Assembly (NCBI RefSeq): GCF_000146065.2
Contig: NC_020449.1
Span: 1,054,001 to 1,118,000 of the forward strand
Length of the DNA: 64,000 bases
Source of the DNA: Candidatus Cloacimonas acidaminovorans str. Evry
GTDB taxonomy: Bacteria > Cloacimonadota > Cloacimonadia > Cloacimonadales > Cloacimonadaceae
Direction: 5' to 3'
Below are positions 19,217 through 27,999 of the stretch, in pieces. The notes beneath the pieces are model-generated. The model ran no database searches. It saw nothing but the letters and a program-made list of their open reading frames with translations, and was not told where the DNA came from. The position numbers were made by a program, and so were the translations under genes. Numbering within the stretch: the stretch's first letter is position 1; each line of letters starts with the position of its first letter.

Positions 19217-19244
19217 TTGACATAAAGCATTATTAACATAAAAT
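19217..19244 (+). promoter_or_regulatory. Probable promoter for queC
   Basis: A perfect TTGACA (19217-19222), a 16-base spacer and TAAAAT (19239-19244), 30 bases before the queC ATG. The 101-base gap after hydG holds nothing else recognisable; no preQ1 riboswitch is seen. Confidence 0.6.
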
Positions 19245-19273
19245 TGTAAAAATTACTAATCAGGATAAAGTTT

Positions 19274-19942
19274 ATGACCCGGGCAATCGTTTTATTAAGC
19301 GGAGGAATGGATTCTTTGGTCACAGCTGCTTGTGCTGTATCTGAATGTGACGAGGTCTGTTTTCTGCATTTTAATTATGGTCAGTTAACGGAAAAAAAGG
19401 AATTATCCTCTTTTGAAGCACTGGTAAATTATTATCAGCCAATTCAAGCCAAAGTGATTAATTATTCCTGGCTTTCTGAAATTGGCGGCTCTGCTTTAAC
19501 CGATAGAAACATTCCCGTTCAGAAAGGAATCCTTTCCAGCTCTAAAATTCCTGTTACTTATGTTCCTTTCCGGAATGCCATATTTCTTTGTTCTGCAGTT
19601 GCTTGGGCAGAAGTTATTCAAGCAACAAGAATTTATATTGGAGCTGTGGAAGAAGACAGTTCCGGTTATCCAGATTGCCGTGAGGTTTTTTTTCAGGCAT
19701 TTAATAAAGTGATTGCTACAGGGACAAAAGGTGAAATTCCGATAGAAATTAGCACCCCTGTTTTACATAAAAGCAAGGCAGAAATAGTGCAACTGGGAAT
19801 TGAACTTAAAGCTCCTTTTGAATTATCCTGGAGCTGTTATACCGAAAATGATGTTGCCTGTGGCGTTTGTGAAAGCTGTCTCTTACGTAAAAAGGCATTT
19901 AAAACAGCAGGCGTGGAAGACCCTCTTCCCTATCGTAATTAA
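19274..19942 (+). CDS. queC: 7-cyano-7-deazaguanine (preQ0) synthase
   Basis: 222 residues. QueC converts 7-carboxy-7-deazaguanine to preQ0 using ATP and ammonia, for queuosine. The PP-loop LLSGGMDSLV is at residues 7-16. The four zinc cysteines lie in SCYTE and CGVCESC near the C-terminus. QueD, QueE and QueF are not in the window. Confidence 0.95.
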   Translation: MTRAIVLLSGGMDSLVTAACAVSECDEVCFLHFNYGQLTEKKELSSFEALVNYYQPIQAKVINYSWLSEIGGSALTDRNIPVQKGILSSSKIPVTYVPFRNAIFLCSAVAWAEVIQATRIYIGAVEEDSSGYPDCREVFFQAFNKVIATGTKGEIPIEISTPVLHKSKAEIVQLGIELKAPFELSWSCYTENDVACGVCESCLLRKKAFKTAGVEDPLPYRN

Positions 19943-20059
19943 CATTAATTTCGGGTTGAAAATGTATAATATTCTTTTCTCTTCGGTGGATTCCTGCTTT
20001 CTCAGGAATGACAAAGGACTTTTCCTTCAAGAAATGATATAAACGGAAAATTAGGTATT

Positions 20060-21037
20060 ATGAAAAAAAACATCCTCATTATCTTAACCGGTGGAACGAT
20101 TGCTATGAAAGCATCTGATCCTGCCGGAGTAATTCCCAGCCCCGAATTTGCTGAATTTTTAAGGCAATTTCCCCAATTAAATAGTGTTGCCAATGTAGAA
20201 GTGATGGACTATCTGAATATTCCCAGTCCTTATATGACTCCCGCAATGATGTTTGAACTGGCTGAATTAATAGACCTGAAAATAATTGACTATGATGGTG
20301 TAGTTATCACTCACGGAACCGATACTTTGGAAGAAACAGCTTTTTTATGCGACTTAGTTTTAACTACCCGCAAACCTGTTATTTTTACTGCAGCAATGCG
20401 TTCCGGTGATGAAATCGGTTTGGATGGTCCTCGTAACATAATTGGCAGTGTTCGCGTAGCCAGTCATCCGGAATCAATTGATAAAGGTGTTTTGGTAGTA
20501 ATGAATGATGAAATTCACACAGCTCGCGATGTCGTGAAAGCAGATACTGGTAAAATTGATGCCTTCGTTTCTCCTGGTTATGGACCTATCGGCAATGTAG
20601 ACCCCGATAAAATTGTATATCATCGTGCTTCTCTCTATCGGGAAAATGTTTGGACGGAACAATTGGATACAAGAGTTGAACTTATCAAAGCAGTAGCCGG
20701 AATGGATGGAAAATTTATTCGCTGCTGTCTGGAAAACGATATAAAAGCAATTGTGATTGAAGCATTGGGAAGAGGAAATTTACCTAAAACACTGGTTCCC
20801 GATATTGAAGAAGCTATAGCCAGAAATGTTTTAGTGATAATAACTTCCAGAACTTATACAGGAAGGGTTCTGCCTGAATATGGTTATGAGGGTGGAGGAA
20901 AACATTTGGAATCAATAGGTTGCATTCTTGCAGGGGATATGAAAGGGGTTAAAGCACGCTTGAAATTGATGGCACTTTTCGGTAAATATCAGGATGCTGA
21001 TATTGTAAGGCGCTTTTTCAAACAGAGTTTGCTATGA
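20060..21037 (+). CDS. ansA: Asparaginase, type I (cytoplasmic)
   Basis: 325 residues with both catalytic threonine regions, LTGGTIAMK near residues 9-17 and VITHGTDTLEETAF near 87-100, and no signal peptide. It hydrolyses L-asparagine to aspartate and ammonia. It overlaps the next gene by 4 bases. The same signatures occur in the related GatD subunit, but no gatE is adjacent, so asparaginase is preferred. Confidence 0.9.
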   Translation: MKKNILIILTGGTIAMKASDPAGVIPSPEFAEFLRQFPQLNSVANVEVMDYLNIPSPYMTPAMMFELAELIDLKIIDYDGVVITHGTDTLEETAFLCDLVLTTRKPVIFTAAMRSGDEIGLDGPRNIIGSVRVASHPESIDKGVLVVMNDEIHTARDVVKADTGKIDAFVSPGYGPIGNVDPDKIVYHRASLYRENVWTEQLDTRVELIKAVAGMDGKFIRCCLENDIKAIVIEALGRGNLPKTLVPDIEEAIARNVLVIITSRTYTGRVLPEYGYEGGGKHLESIGCILAGDMKGVKARLKLMALFGKYQDADIVRRFFKQSLL

Positions 21038-22119
21038 AAATTGCCATTTTGGGTCCTGCACCTCCTTTCCGTGGCGGAATTTCCCGTTTCGCTTTATCCC
21101 TTGCCAGAGCTTTTAAAGATACAGGACATAATGTTCAATTTTTCAATTTTAGAGAGCAATATCCCAAGTTGCTCTTCCCTGGAAAGGGACAATATGATTC
21201 AGAACTTCCTGCCAATGAATTTGTTAATCATCAAATCCTTACCCCCTGGTTACCTAAAACCTGGAAAGCAACCATTCACGAGCTCAAAATATATAGACCC
21301 GAGGCAATTATTGTCTCCTGGTTTTTACCCTATTTTGCTCCTGCTTATGGCTATATTTTAAGACAAATAACCTGTTCCCGTAAAGTAATTCTGGCACATA
21401 ATATTGCCTCTCACGAGAAATGGTTGGGTGAAAAATATTTTCTGCAATATGCTTTTAAGCCGGCAACTAAAATTGTTACCTTAAGTAAAGCGACTCTGGA
21501 TGAACTGCATCGTAAATTACCGCTGTATATATCTAAAAAAGGTGTTTCAGGTTTTCATCCCTGCTATGATATGTATAACGACAATATATCGGCTAACCGG
21601 AAAGATAATACCCTGTTTTTTTTCGGTCTGATTAAGCCCTATAAAGGTCTTGATATTTTACTGCAAGCAATGCCCAAAGTGATTGAAGCGTTTCCTGAGG
21701 TGAAATTAATAATTGCTGGAGAGGTCTATGGAAATAAAAATATCTACACTGAACAGATTCAGGTATTAGGTATTGAAAATAATGTGGAATGCTATTTTCG
21801 TTACCTTAGCGATCCAGAAATATCATATTTTTTCAATCAGTCCTGTCTCTGTATTCTACCCTATAAAAGTGCTTCACAAAGTGGTGTTATAGCCACTTCC
21901 TACAGTTTTGGAGTTCCTGTTCTGGCAACTAAGGTTGGTGGATTGGGTGAATATGTTATTGAAGGTAAAACCGGTTATCTTGTCCCTCCTGATAATCCTT
22001 CGGCTTTGGCTGAGGCAATAATTAACCATCTGCAACAAAAACCGGATATGAGCCAGGCAATTAATGAATACACAAAGCGTTATTCCTGGAAAGGTTTGGC
22101 GGAATTACTGATCAAATGA
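21034..22119 (+). CDS. Glycosyltransferase, GT4-like family
   Basis: 361 residues with a GT-B fold pattern. A glycine-rich N-terminus (PPFRGGISRFALSLA) is followed by a C-terminal domain with FFGLIKPYKGLDILLQA, IIAGE and the sugar-nucleotide-binding KSASQSGVIATSYSFGVPVLATKVGG stretch, here broken as KSASQSGV ... GVPVLATKVGG, then GYLVPPDNP. It transfers a sugar to an envelope or surface glycan; donor and acceptor are unknown. Coupled by ATGA overlaps to the genes on both sides. Confidence 0.88.
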   Translation: MKIAILGPAPPFRGGISRFALSLARAFKDTGHNVQFFNFREQYPKLLFPGKGQYDSELPANEFVNHQILTPWLPKTWKATIHELKIYRPEAIIVSWFLPYFAPAYGYILRQITCSRKVILAHNIASHEKWLGEKYFLQYAFKPATKIVTLSKATLDELHRKLPLYISKKGVSGFHPCYDMYNDNISANRKDNTLFFFGLIKPYKGLDILLQAMPKVIEAFPEVKLIIAGEVYGNKNIYTEQIQVLGIENNVECYFRYLSDPEISYFFNQSCLCILPYKSASQSGVIATSYSFGVPVLATKVGGLGEYVIEGKTGYLVPPDNPSALAEAIINHLQQKPDMSQAINEYTKRYSWKGLAELLIK

Positions 22120-23324
22120 AGATTTTACTTATCACTTATTACTTTCCTCCTTGCGGAGGTGCCTCTGTTCAAAGATGGTTGCGTTTTATTCGGGCTTTAA
22201 CTAAAAAAGGGGTAGATATTTATGTAGTAACTACTCTAAATGGTGATTATCCTTACCTGGATGAAAGCTTAGTGGCTAAAATTCCTTCTTCGGTAAAGGT
22301 TTATCGCAGTAAACCATTAAGATTCGGAAAGTTGTGGAATATATTAGGACAAAAAGAACTGCCTTACGGTTCACTCCAAAACAAAGCAAGCGACAGTCCC
22401 TTAAAAAAGATTTTATATTGGCTGCGCTTGAATTTTATTGTTCCAGATATGCGCATCGGCTGGAATCCTTCTGCTTATAAAAATGCACTGCAGGTTTTAC
22501 GTCAGGATAAAATTGACTATGTTATTACTACAGGTCCTCCCCACTCTACACATTTAGTAGGTATGAAACTGAAAAAACATTTTGGTATTCAGTGGAGAAC
22601 GGATTTTCGGGACCCTATGTCGGAAATATACTATCTGAAAATAAATCCTCCCTGCCGTATAACTTTGGCTTTGCATAAATATCTGGAACGGAAAATTATC
22701 CGGACAGCTGACCTAAATTATATATTCAGTAAAGTAATTGCAGATGCTTTACCCGATGGCAAAAAGAAGGTCTTATATAATGGCTTTGACCCTGATGATT
22801 TTAAGGGTTTGCATTACTCAAGAACAGATAAATTTCGCATCAAATATGTAGGTCAACTTACAACCGGACGGGATGCCAGCCCTTTAATGAAAGCACTTTC
22901 TTCGTTGCAACTACCTTTGCTGGAATTCTCTCTTATCGGCACCAGGGATTTTCCAGAAACCGATTTCCCGGTAATAAAAATTCCTTTTTTACCACATAGC
23001 AGAGCATTAGAGGAATTGGTGAATGCTGAATTGCTAATACTGATTATTGATACCTGTAAAAGAAACGAAGGTTTACTACCTTCCAAACTTTTTGAATATA
23101 TGGCTTCCCGAACTCCGATTCTTTGTATTTCCGAACCGGCTGGTGAAGTATATACATTAATCTGTAAAACAGAAAGCGGGTTCGTTAGCAAAGATAGTGA
23201 AGAAATAGCTAATTATATTTTGGGGTTATATAACAAATTTTTAGAAGGAGATAACTTACGCACAAAAGGAGATATCTCTTTCGTAGATGTAAACAATCAA
23301 GTAAACATTTTTCTGGAAAGTTGA
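22116..23324 (+). CDS. Glycosyltransferase, GT4-like family
   Basis: 402 residues. The N-terminus YYFPPCGGASVQRWLRF is typical of GT4-like enzymes that act in surface polysaccharide synthesis. A TDFRDPMSE segment and a C-terminal LLPSKLFEYMASRTPIL donor-binding stretch follow. Substrate unknown. It forms a pair with the upstream glycosyltransferase, overlapping it by 4 bases. Confidence 0.87.
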   Translation: MKILLITYYFPPCGGASVQRWLRFIRALTKKGVDIYVVTTLNGDYPYLDESLVAKIPSSVKVYRSKPLRFGKLWNILGQKELPYGSLQNKASDSPLKKILYWLRLNFIVPDMRIGWNPSAYKNALQVLRQDKIDYVITTGPPHSTHLVGMKLKKHFGIQWRTDFRDPMSEIYYLKINPPCRITLALHKYLERKIIRTADLNYIFSKVIADALPDGKKKVLYNGFDPDDFKGLHYSRTDKFRIKYVGQLTTGRDASPLMKALSSLQLPLLEFSLIGTRDFPETDFPVIKIPFLPHSRALEELVNAELLILIIDTCKRNEGLLPSKLFEYMASRTPILCISEPAGEVYTLICKTESGFVSKDSEEIANYILGLYNKFLEGDNLRTKGDISFVDVNNQVNIFLES

Positions 23325-23357
23325 TGTCCCCATCAACTACAAATTACGACTTTATAT

Positions 23358-23380
23358 AAAACGACGAGGACATCGTTTTT
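23358..23380. terminator. Hairpin with T-run between convergent genes
   Basis: AAAACGA and TCGTTTTT flank a CGAGGACA loop region, and a second small hairpin (GTTGATG/CATCAAC) lies just before it at 23321-23338. The pair sits between the + glycosyltransferase operon and the - strand operon end, so it may stop both. The core is shared with the R5-type repeat seen in rnr. Confidence 0.4.
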
Positions 23381-23386
23381 CCGGAA

Positions 23387-23441
23387 TCGTGTAGCTCCGC
23401 ATCTTTTTCTTGCAGAGAAACAGTTGCCTCCGGCTAAACAA
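23387..23441. repeat. Intergenic repeat R2, copy b (degenerate)
   Basis: GTGTAGCTCCGCA, a T-rich stretch, then TTGCAGAG and GCCTCCGGCTAAAC. It shares the inner and outer arms of the copies at 17205 and 60352, with several changes. Confidence 0.5.
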
Positions 23442-23451
23442 TTTGTCGGAA

Positions 23452-23907
23452 TTAGGAAAATAACGCTTTAACCAGAATTTCCGGTTCTAAGCGAAACGGC
23501 GAATCTTTCCCTTCAAAGAAATGATGAGCTTCAATTAGATGGATATCAATAGCATTCCATCTAACAGTAATGTTATTTTTGCGATTAGTTAATGTTGTTA
23601 CATACTTCCTGTAAAGTCCCCCATGTCCATAAGGGCAGGTCATTGTTCCTTTGGTTGATTCAGTATGCACTTCATAGGTGTCATCAATAACGACTGTGTT
23701 GTTGTATGCATCAAAAGTTGCATTGGAGAAATATTTCATCCTTTCTGCAATTTCTTCCACACTGCGATTAAGTTTTTTTAGTTCTTGTTCATCTGCAGCA
23801 ATAATTTCTGCAAGAGGGCGTTGATCTGTTCCCAGAAAACCTGTTATAGTAAGTGCTCCTGGCATCATACGCGAGCGAATTTTGGCTTCTTTGAGTGTTT
23901 CTTTCAT
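23452..23907 (-). CDS. Conserved-looking 151-residue protein, function unknown
   Basis: A soluble protein with no signal peptide or membrane segment. It has a long helical N-terminal half (residues 1-65) and a strand-rich C-terminal half. A CPYGHGGLYRKYVTTLTN stretch carries its only Cys and a His, and a DIHLIEAHHFFEG segment is also His-rich; metal binding is possible but not shown. I do not recognise the family. It is the last gene of the yebC-ruvC-ruvA-rsmB-PASTA run, 25 bases after the PASTA gene. Confidence 0.75.
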   Translation of the reverse strand: MKETLKEAKIRSRMMPGALTITGFLGTDQRPLAEIIAADEQELKKLNRSVEEIAERMKYFSNATFDAYNNTVVIDDTYEVHTESTKGTMTCPYGHGGLYRKYVTTLTNRKNNITVRWNAIDIHLIEAHHFFEGKDSPFRLEPEILVKALFS

Positions 23908-23932
23908 TGTGCTTTTCCCATCCTAAGTTTTT

Positions 23933-24574
23933 TTAATAATAATATATTGGTATCTCATAATTAAGTGTATCTGCTGTATCTGCTACCGGTTCCGGTCCTC
24001 TGCTTAAAATTAGCTTAACAGTAGATTTTTTCAAAGCTTTTTCCCCAGCAGCAGGAATACTTCTGATAACAGTGTTAACCGGATAAATATCGGAATAAGT
24101 GGAATCCACCACACTGCTATACAAATCCAAATTTCTTAAAATTATAAATGCCTCTTGAAAGGGTTTTCCAATCAATGAAGGCAAAGTTACTGTAGAAGAA
24201 CCTTTACTGATAACCAGATAAACTGTTCCATCCTGGCGTATTTTTTCTCCTGCAACAGGATTCTGTTCCAGAACAACTTCCGCAGCTGCAACATCGCTAA
24301 AAAAAGAGTCCTTAACTATTACATGCAATTTTTCTTCCTGAAGTACTCTTTTTGCCTGAACAAGTGTCATTCCTACTACGGAAGGAACTTCCACTTTGGG
24401 AGTTCTTCCTAAAATAACAGGAAAGAGAATCTGGCTGAAAACAAAAGCTGTTACGATTATAATTCCAATTCCGATTCCAACTATATAACCGGCTTTTTTA
24501 GTGCCCGTTGGGGATTTTGTCCGAACAATAATATTTTTATTTCCGGCGTTGTAATTTGGCTGCAAAAGCACCAT
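23933..24574 (-). CDS. Membrane-anchored PASTA-domain protein
   Basis: 213 residues: a short cytoplasmic N-terminus, one transmembrane helix (about 28-50) and two PASTA domains (VPSVVGMTLVQAK near residue 63 and LPSLIGKPFQEAF near residue 135), then a Tyr-rich tail. PASTA domains bind peptidoglycan fragments. No kinase or penicillin-binding domain is attached. The reading frame starts inside the end of rsmB, overlapping it by 38 bases. Confidence 0.88.
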   Translation of the reverse strand: MVLLQPNYNAGNKNIIVRTKSPTGTKKAGYIVGIGIGIIIVTAFVFSQILFPVILGRTPKVEVPSVVGMTLVQAKRVLQEEKLHVIVKDSFFSDVAAAEVVLEQNPVAGEKIRQDGTVYLVISKGSSTVTLPSLIGKPFQEAFIILRNLDLYSSVVDSTYSDIYPVNTVIRSIPAAGEKALKKSTVKLILSRGPEPVADTADTLNYEIPIYYY

Positions 24575-25853
24575 CCATATTATGTTTGAAAGGTATCGTT
24601 TTCAAGTATCCGGCGCTGGTATATCTTTCCGGAATAAATGCATCTGCCGGAATCAGTTCAAAATTCCTGTTCTTTTTTAAAAAGGCAGAAATTTGGTCTT
24701 CGTTTTCTTTGGGATTCATTGTGCAGGTAGAATAAACCAAAAAACCACCCGGAGTCACAAAATTGGCTGCATAATCCAATGCTTTTTCCTGAAGTTTTAT
24801 AAGCTCGGGGATATTTTGATGTGCCTGCCAGCGGAGGTCTGATTTTCTTCCAAAAACACCCCATCCGGAACAAGGCACATCTACTAAAACCCTGTGAAAA
24901 GCAGGAGCCACGGGACCGTATTTAAAAGCATCTGTTACAACCATTTTGATATTAGTTAGCTGTAAACGGTTTGCTGCCTGTTTCAACAGTTTCATCTTAC
25001 TTGGAATTTTATCCACAGCAATAACTTCACCTGTATTATCCATTCTTTCGGCAATATAGCTGCATTTTCCACCCGGAGCAGCAAAAAGGTCTAAAACACT
25101 TTCCTCTTTTTGGGGATCAAGCAATTCTACAATTAGTGCGGCAGAAGTATCCTGCACGGAAAAATATCCTTCGGAGAATGCTACATCTTCCAAAACTTCG
25201 GCTGTTTGAGCTGTATGAAACATCATTGGACTCGCTTGAGAAGGAGTGATTACAATATTGCGTTTGGCAAAATATGCTTTCAGCTTTTCAGGAGTTGTAG
25301 CAGTGCTGTTTACTCTAATATGCAGTTCCGGATTTTCATTAAAAAACATAGCCAAGTATTCCGTATTTTCCTCACCCCATAAATCCAACCACTGTTTAAT
25401 CAATTCCGGTGGAAAAGAATGTTCATAAGCAATACGCAATGCAGGTTCATTAGGATAAGAAACTTCCGGATTGCGCAAATAATTTCTGAGCACAGCGTTA
25501 ACAAAATCTGCCACTTGAGGATTGAATAAGGTTTTAGCGAGTTCCACGGTCTCATTTACTGCAGCATAATCTGGAATGGAATTGAGATACAAAAGCTGAT
25601 AAAGCCCCATATAGAGCAGGACTTTAATCTTAATATCGGTATCGGTGTATTTCTTCTTATCTACATATTGCTGAAGGATATAATCCAGTTTCAGATAGAG
25701 TTTGATCACTCCTTTCACAAGGTTGTAAAAGAGAGCAGGGTCTTCTCCTGCATTTTTTAATTTCTTGGCTCTCTGATGTAATAAAGTATCAGAATATTCT
25801 TTATCTTTAAGCACTTTCAGAATAGTTGTATATGCTTCGGAGCGGAAGTTCAT
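24537..25853 (-). CDS. rsmB: 16S rRNA (cytosine-967-C5)-methyltransferase RsmB/Sun
   Basis: 438 residues. An N-terminal NusB-like RNA-binding domain (residues 1-140) is followed by a Rossmann methyltransferase with the SAM loop DLFAAPGGKCSYIAE. The two cysteines of the m5C mechanism are in VPCSGWG and YSTCTMNPKENE. It overlaps ruvA and the PASTA gene. Confidence 0.94.
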   Translation of the reverse strand: MNFRSEAYTTILKVLKDKEYSDTLLHQRAKKLKNAGEDPALFYNLVKGVIKLYLKLDYILQQYVDKKKYTDTDIKIKVLLYMGLYQLLYLNSIPDYAAVNETVELAKTLFNPQVADFVNAVLRNYLRNPEVSYPNEPALRIAYEHSFPPELIKQWLDLWGEENTEYLAMFFNENPELHIRVNSTATTPEKLKAYFAKRNIVITPSQASPMMFHTAQTAEVLEDVAFSEGYFSVQDTSAALIVELLDPQKEESVLDLFAAPGGKCSYIAERMDNTGEVIAVDKIPSKMKLLKQAANRLQLTNIKMVVTDAFKYGPVAPAFHRVLVDVPCSGWGVFGRKSDLRWQAHQNIPELIKLQEKALDYAANFVTPGGFLVYSTCTMNPKENEDQISAFLKKNRNFELIPADAFIPERYTSAGYLKTIPFKHNMDGAFAAKLQRRK

Positions 25854-26449
25854 TTATTTCTCTGATAGATGCGTTTAATAATTTCTTTAATTAATTCTTC
25901 GGTATTTAGTTTTTGCATTGACTCATCCATTAAAGCCAGTTCTTTACGGATTTGATGCAAATTAAATCCCAAAGACAAAAGTGCCGATTCCACTTCACTG
26001 CTAACATCCCCTATTTGCAATTCCTTCTGGTCTATATGGTTAAGTAATTTATGGACATCATCTTTCAGTTCTACAATCAAACGCTGAGCAGATTTTTTCC
26101 CGATGCCCGGAACTCTGGTCAATAGACCTTCTTCTCCAGAATTGACAGCTTTTATAAAAGTAGGAATGCTTAGCGTGGAAAGTATTGATAGGGCAATTTT
26201 AGGACCAATTCCGCCGACTTTGTTCAACATAACAAAAAGTTCTCTTTCTGCTTCCGTAGCAAAGCCAAAAATGCGTATATCATCCTGACTGATATGCAAA
26301 TAAGTAAGCAATTTACAGGGTTTACCAGCAGTTGGCAATTTTTCATAAGTGCTAATCGGTATTTTCAGTTCCCAGCCGATGCCCATTGTTTCTATAATAG
26401 CCAAAACAGGTGTTTTAAAGGTAAGAGTTCCGGAAATATACTGAATCAT
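25850..26449 (-). CDS. ruvA: Holliday junction helicase subunit RuvA
   Basis: About 199 residues. It binds four-way junctions and holds the RuvB motor. An N-terminal OB-fold is followed by helix-hairpin-helix motifs (VGGIGPKIALSIL and VPGIGKKSAQRLIVEL) and a C-terminal RuvB-contact helix. ATG 26449 is chosen because it overlaps the ruvC stop as ATGA; a GTG 9 bases upstream is also possible. RuvB is not in the window. Confidence 0.95.
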   Translation of the reverse strand: MIQYISGTLTFKTPVLAIIETMGIGWELKIPISTYEKLPTAGKPCKLLTYLHISQDDIRIFGFATEAERELFVMLNKVGGIGPKIALSILSTLSIPTFIKAVNSGEEGLLTRVPGIGKKSAQRLIVELKDDVHKLLNHIDQKELQIGDVSSEVESALLSLGFNLHQIRKELALMDESMQKLNTEELIKEIIKRIYQRNK

Positions 26450-26925
26450 TGTAACCACTTCATCCGGTTATAATGACAGGTTGCTACGGCTAAGGCATCA
26501 AAAGCATCATCTCTTTTAGGGCTTTCTTTTAAGGGATAAAGCTGATTTATCATATAGCGAACTTGTTGTTTACTGGCATTGCCGTTGCCGCAAACAGATT
26601 TTTTTATTTCCCGGGGACTGTATTCCACAACAGGGATTTCTTGCATTGCTAAAGCAAGTAAAATAACACCGCGTGAATGACCTAAAGTAAATATGCTTCT
26701 CACCTGACGATGGAAGAAAATGCTTTCCACAGCTGCAATTTCAGGATGGTATTCCTCCAGAATTTGCATAATGTTTTCATAGAGTGATTTTAACCTTAAT
26801 GCCAATGTTTTTCCCCGCGTAACATCAATAACATCACAACCGGCAGCAAGCACTTTTCTGCTTTCTATTTGAAGTAAACCATAACCGCAATAACGGCTGC
26901 CGGGATCAAAACCAATAATAATCAC
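26446..26925 (-). CDS. ruvC: Crossover junction endodeoxyribonuclease RuvC
   Basis: 159 residues. The Holliday junction resolvase with its acidic catalytic residues in IIGFDPGSR (near residue 6), AAVESIF (near 66) and KRDDAFDALAVA (near 140). Normal length. Eight bases after yebC and overlapping ruvA. Confidence 0.95.
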   Translation of the reverse strand: MIIIGFDPGSRYCGYGLLQIESRKVLAAGCDVIDVTRGKTLALRLKSLYENIMQILEEYHPEIAAVESIFFHRQVRSIFTLGHSRGVILLALAMQEIPVVEYSPREIKKSVCGNGNASKQQVRYMINQLYPLKESPKRDDAFDALAVATCHYNRMKWLQ

Positions 26926-26933
26926 TTAGTTAT

Positions 26934-27686
26934 TTATGCCTGAGAAAGTTTCTCCATAACTTCGTCTGAAACCTCAAAATTGGCATAGACCTTTTGCACA
27001 TCATCAAGCTCTTCCAGGGACTCAATCAAGCGCATTAGTTTTTCTGCAGTATCATCATCAACGGCAATTGTATTTTTGGGCACTCTGGTAAGTTCTGCAT
27101 TATGGATAGGATAGCCCTCTTTTTCCAGATTACCGATAACAATATGAAAATCAGTAGGAGAAGTATAAACATCAAAATTATCCTCATTAAGTTCAACATC
27201 GTCAGCTCCCGCTTCCAGTGCTTTAAGCATAAATTCATCTTCATCCAAACCTGCAGAAGGAACATTGAAAAATCCCTTCTGTTCAAAATTCCAGGCAACC
27301 GAACCCGTTTCTGCAAGGTTGCCTCCATATTTAGAAAATGTATGCCTAAGTTCAGAAACACTGCGTTTTTTATTATCTGTCATCACTTCTACTACAATTC
27401 CTACTCCATTATGACCATAGCCCTCATAAATAACTTCTTCATAAGCGGCACCCTCAATTTCACCTGTTCCCCTTTTAATTGCACGTTCAATATTTTCTTT
27501 GGGCATATTGTTTTCTTTGGCAGTATTAATAGCGGTTCGTAAGCGGGGATTCATATCAGGATCTCCACCTCCGGTTTTAGCCGCTAAAATAATTTCTTTA
27601 ACCAAGCGGGTAAAGACCTTCCCTCTTTTAGCATCAGCAGCACCTTTTTTGTGCTTTATTGAACTCCATTTATTGTGTCCAGACAT
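26934..27686 (-). CDS. yebC: YebC/PmpR-family protein
   Basis: 250 residues with the family start MSGHNKWSSIKHKK and the acidic VELNEDNFDVYTSP and YVNF-type C-terminal segments. Long described as a transcriptional regulator, and more recently as a translation factor that helps ribosomes through difficult sequences (TACO1 group). The order yebC-ruvC-ruvA is common in bacteria. A promoter lies just upstream (27723-27751). Confidence 0.95.
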   Translation of the reverse strand: MSGHNKWSSIKHKKGAADAKRGKVFTRLVKEIILAAKTGGGDPDMNPRLRTAINTAKENNMPKENIERAIKRGTGEIEGAAYEEVIYEGYGHNGVGIVVEVMTDNKKRSVSELRHTFSKYGGNLAETGSVAWNFEQKGFFNVPSAGLDEDEFMLKALEAGADDVELNEDNFDVYTSPTDFHIVIGNLEKEGYPIHNAELTRVPKNTIAVDDDTAEKLMRLIESLEELDDVQKVYANFEVSDEVMEKLSQA

Positions 27687-27722
27687 ATAAACCTCAATTT
27701 GTTCTTTATCATCTTACAAAAT

Positions 27723-27751
27723 CATTATGAAAAGCAGTCCTTTATTGTCAA
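27723..27751 (-). promoter_or_regulatory. Promoter for the yebC-ruvC-ruvA-rsmB operon
   Basis: On the - strand, a perfect TTGACA (27751-27746), a 17-base spacer and ATAATG (27728-27723). It is about 37 bases before the yebC start codon. Confidence 0.65.
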
Positions 27752-27999
27752 GAAAAAAAGGAAAAGTGGAAACGGAGTTTGCCATTTCTCTGAATATTTT
27801 TTACGGATGAACGGCTCGCTCTGTATACACAATCATTCGTGGTTCACAAATTCTGGAAGGTTGTTATCCTCATCAACCACGAGTAAGAAACATTGGGCTT
27901 TCTTAGTTTGCAATAAAGCGAGAGATTAGTTATAAATGAACGATGAGAACATCATTCTTCCCTTATTCAATCTCTGGTTTCCCCTTTTTACGGTTCACT
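27752..27999. other. Gap between yebC and the EF-G-like gene: repeat debris only
   Basis: Contains a degenerate R2-like piece (around 27806-27835), a GGTTGTTATCCTCATCAACC hairpin region near 27860-27885, and an R5-type CGATGAGAACATCATT palindrome at 27941-27956. No coding frame with a ribosome binding site is seen. Confidence 0.5.

Noticed and set aside
20060-21037. GatD subunit of archaeal-type Glu-tRNA amidotransferase
   Set aside because: No gatE neighbour and the length fits a plain asparaginase.
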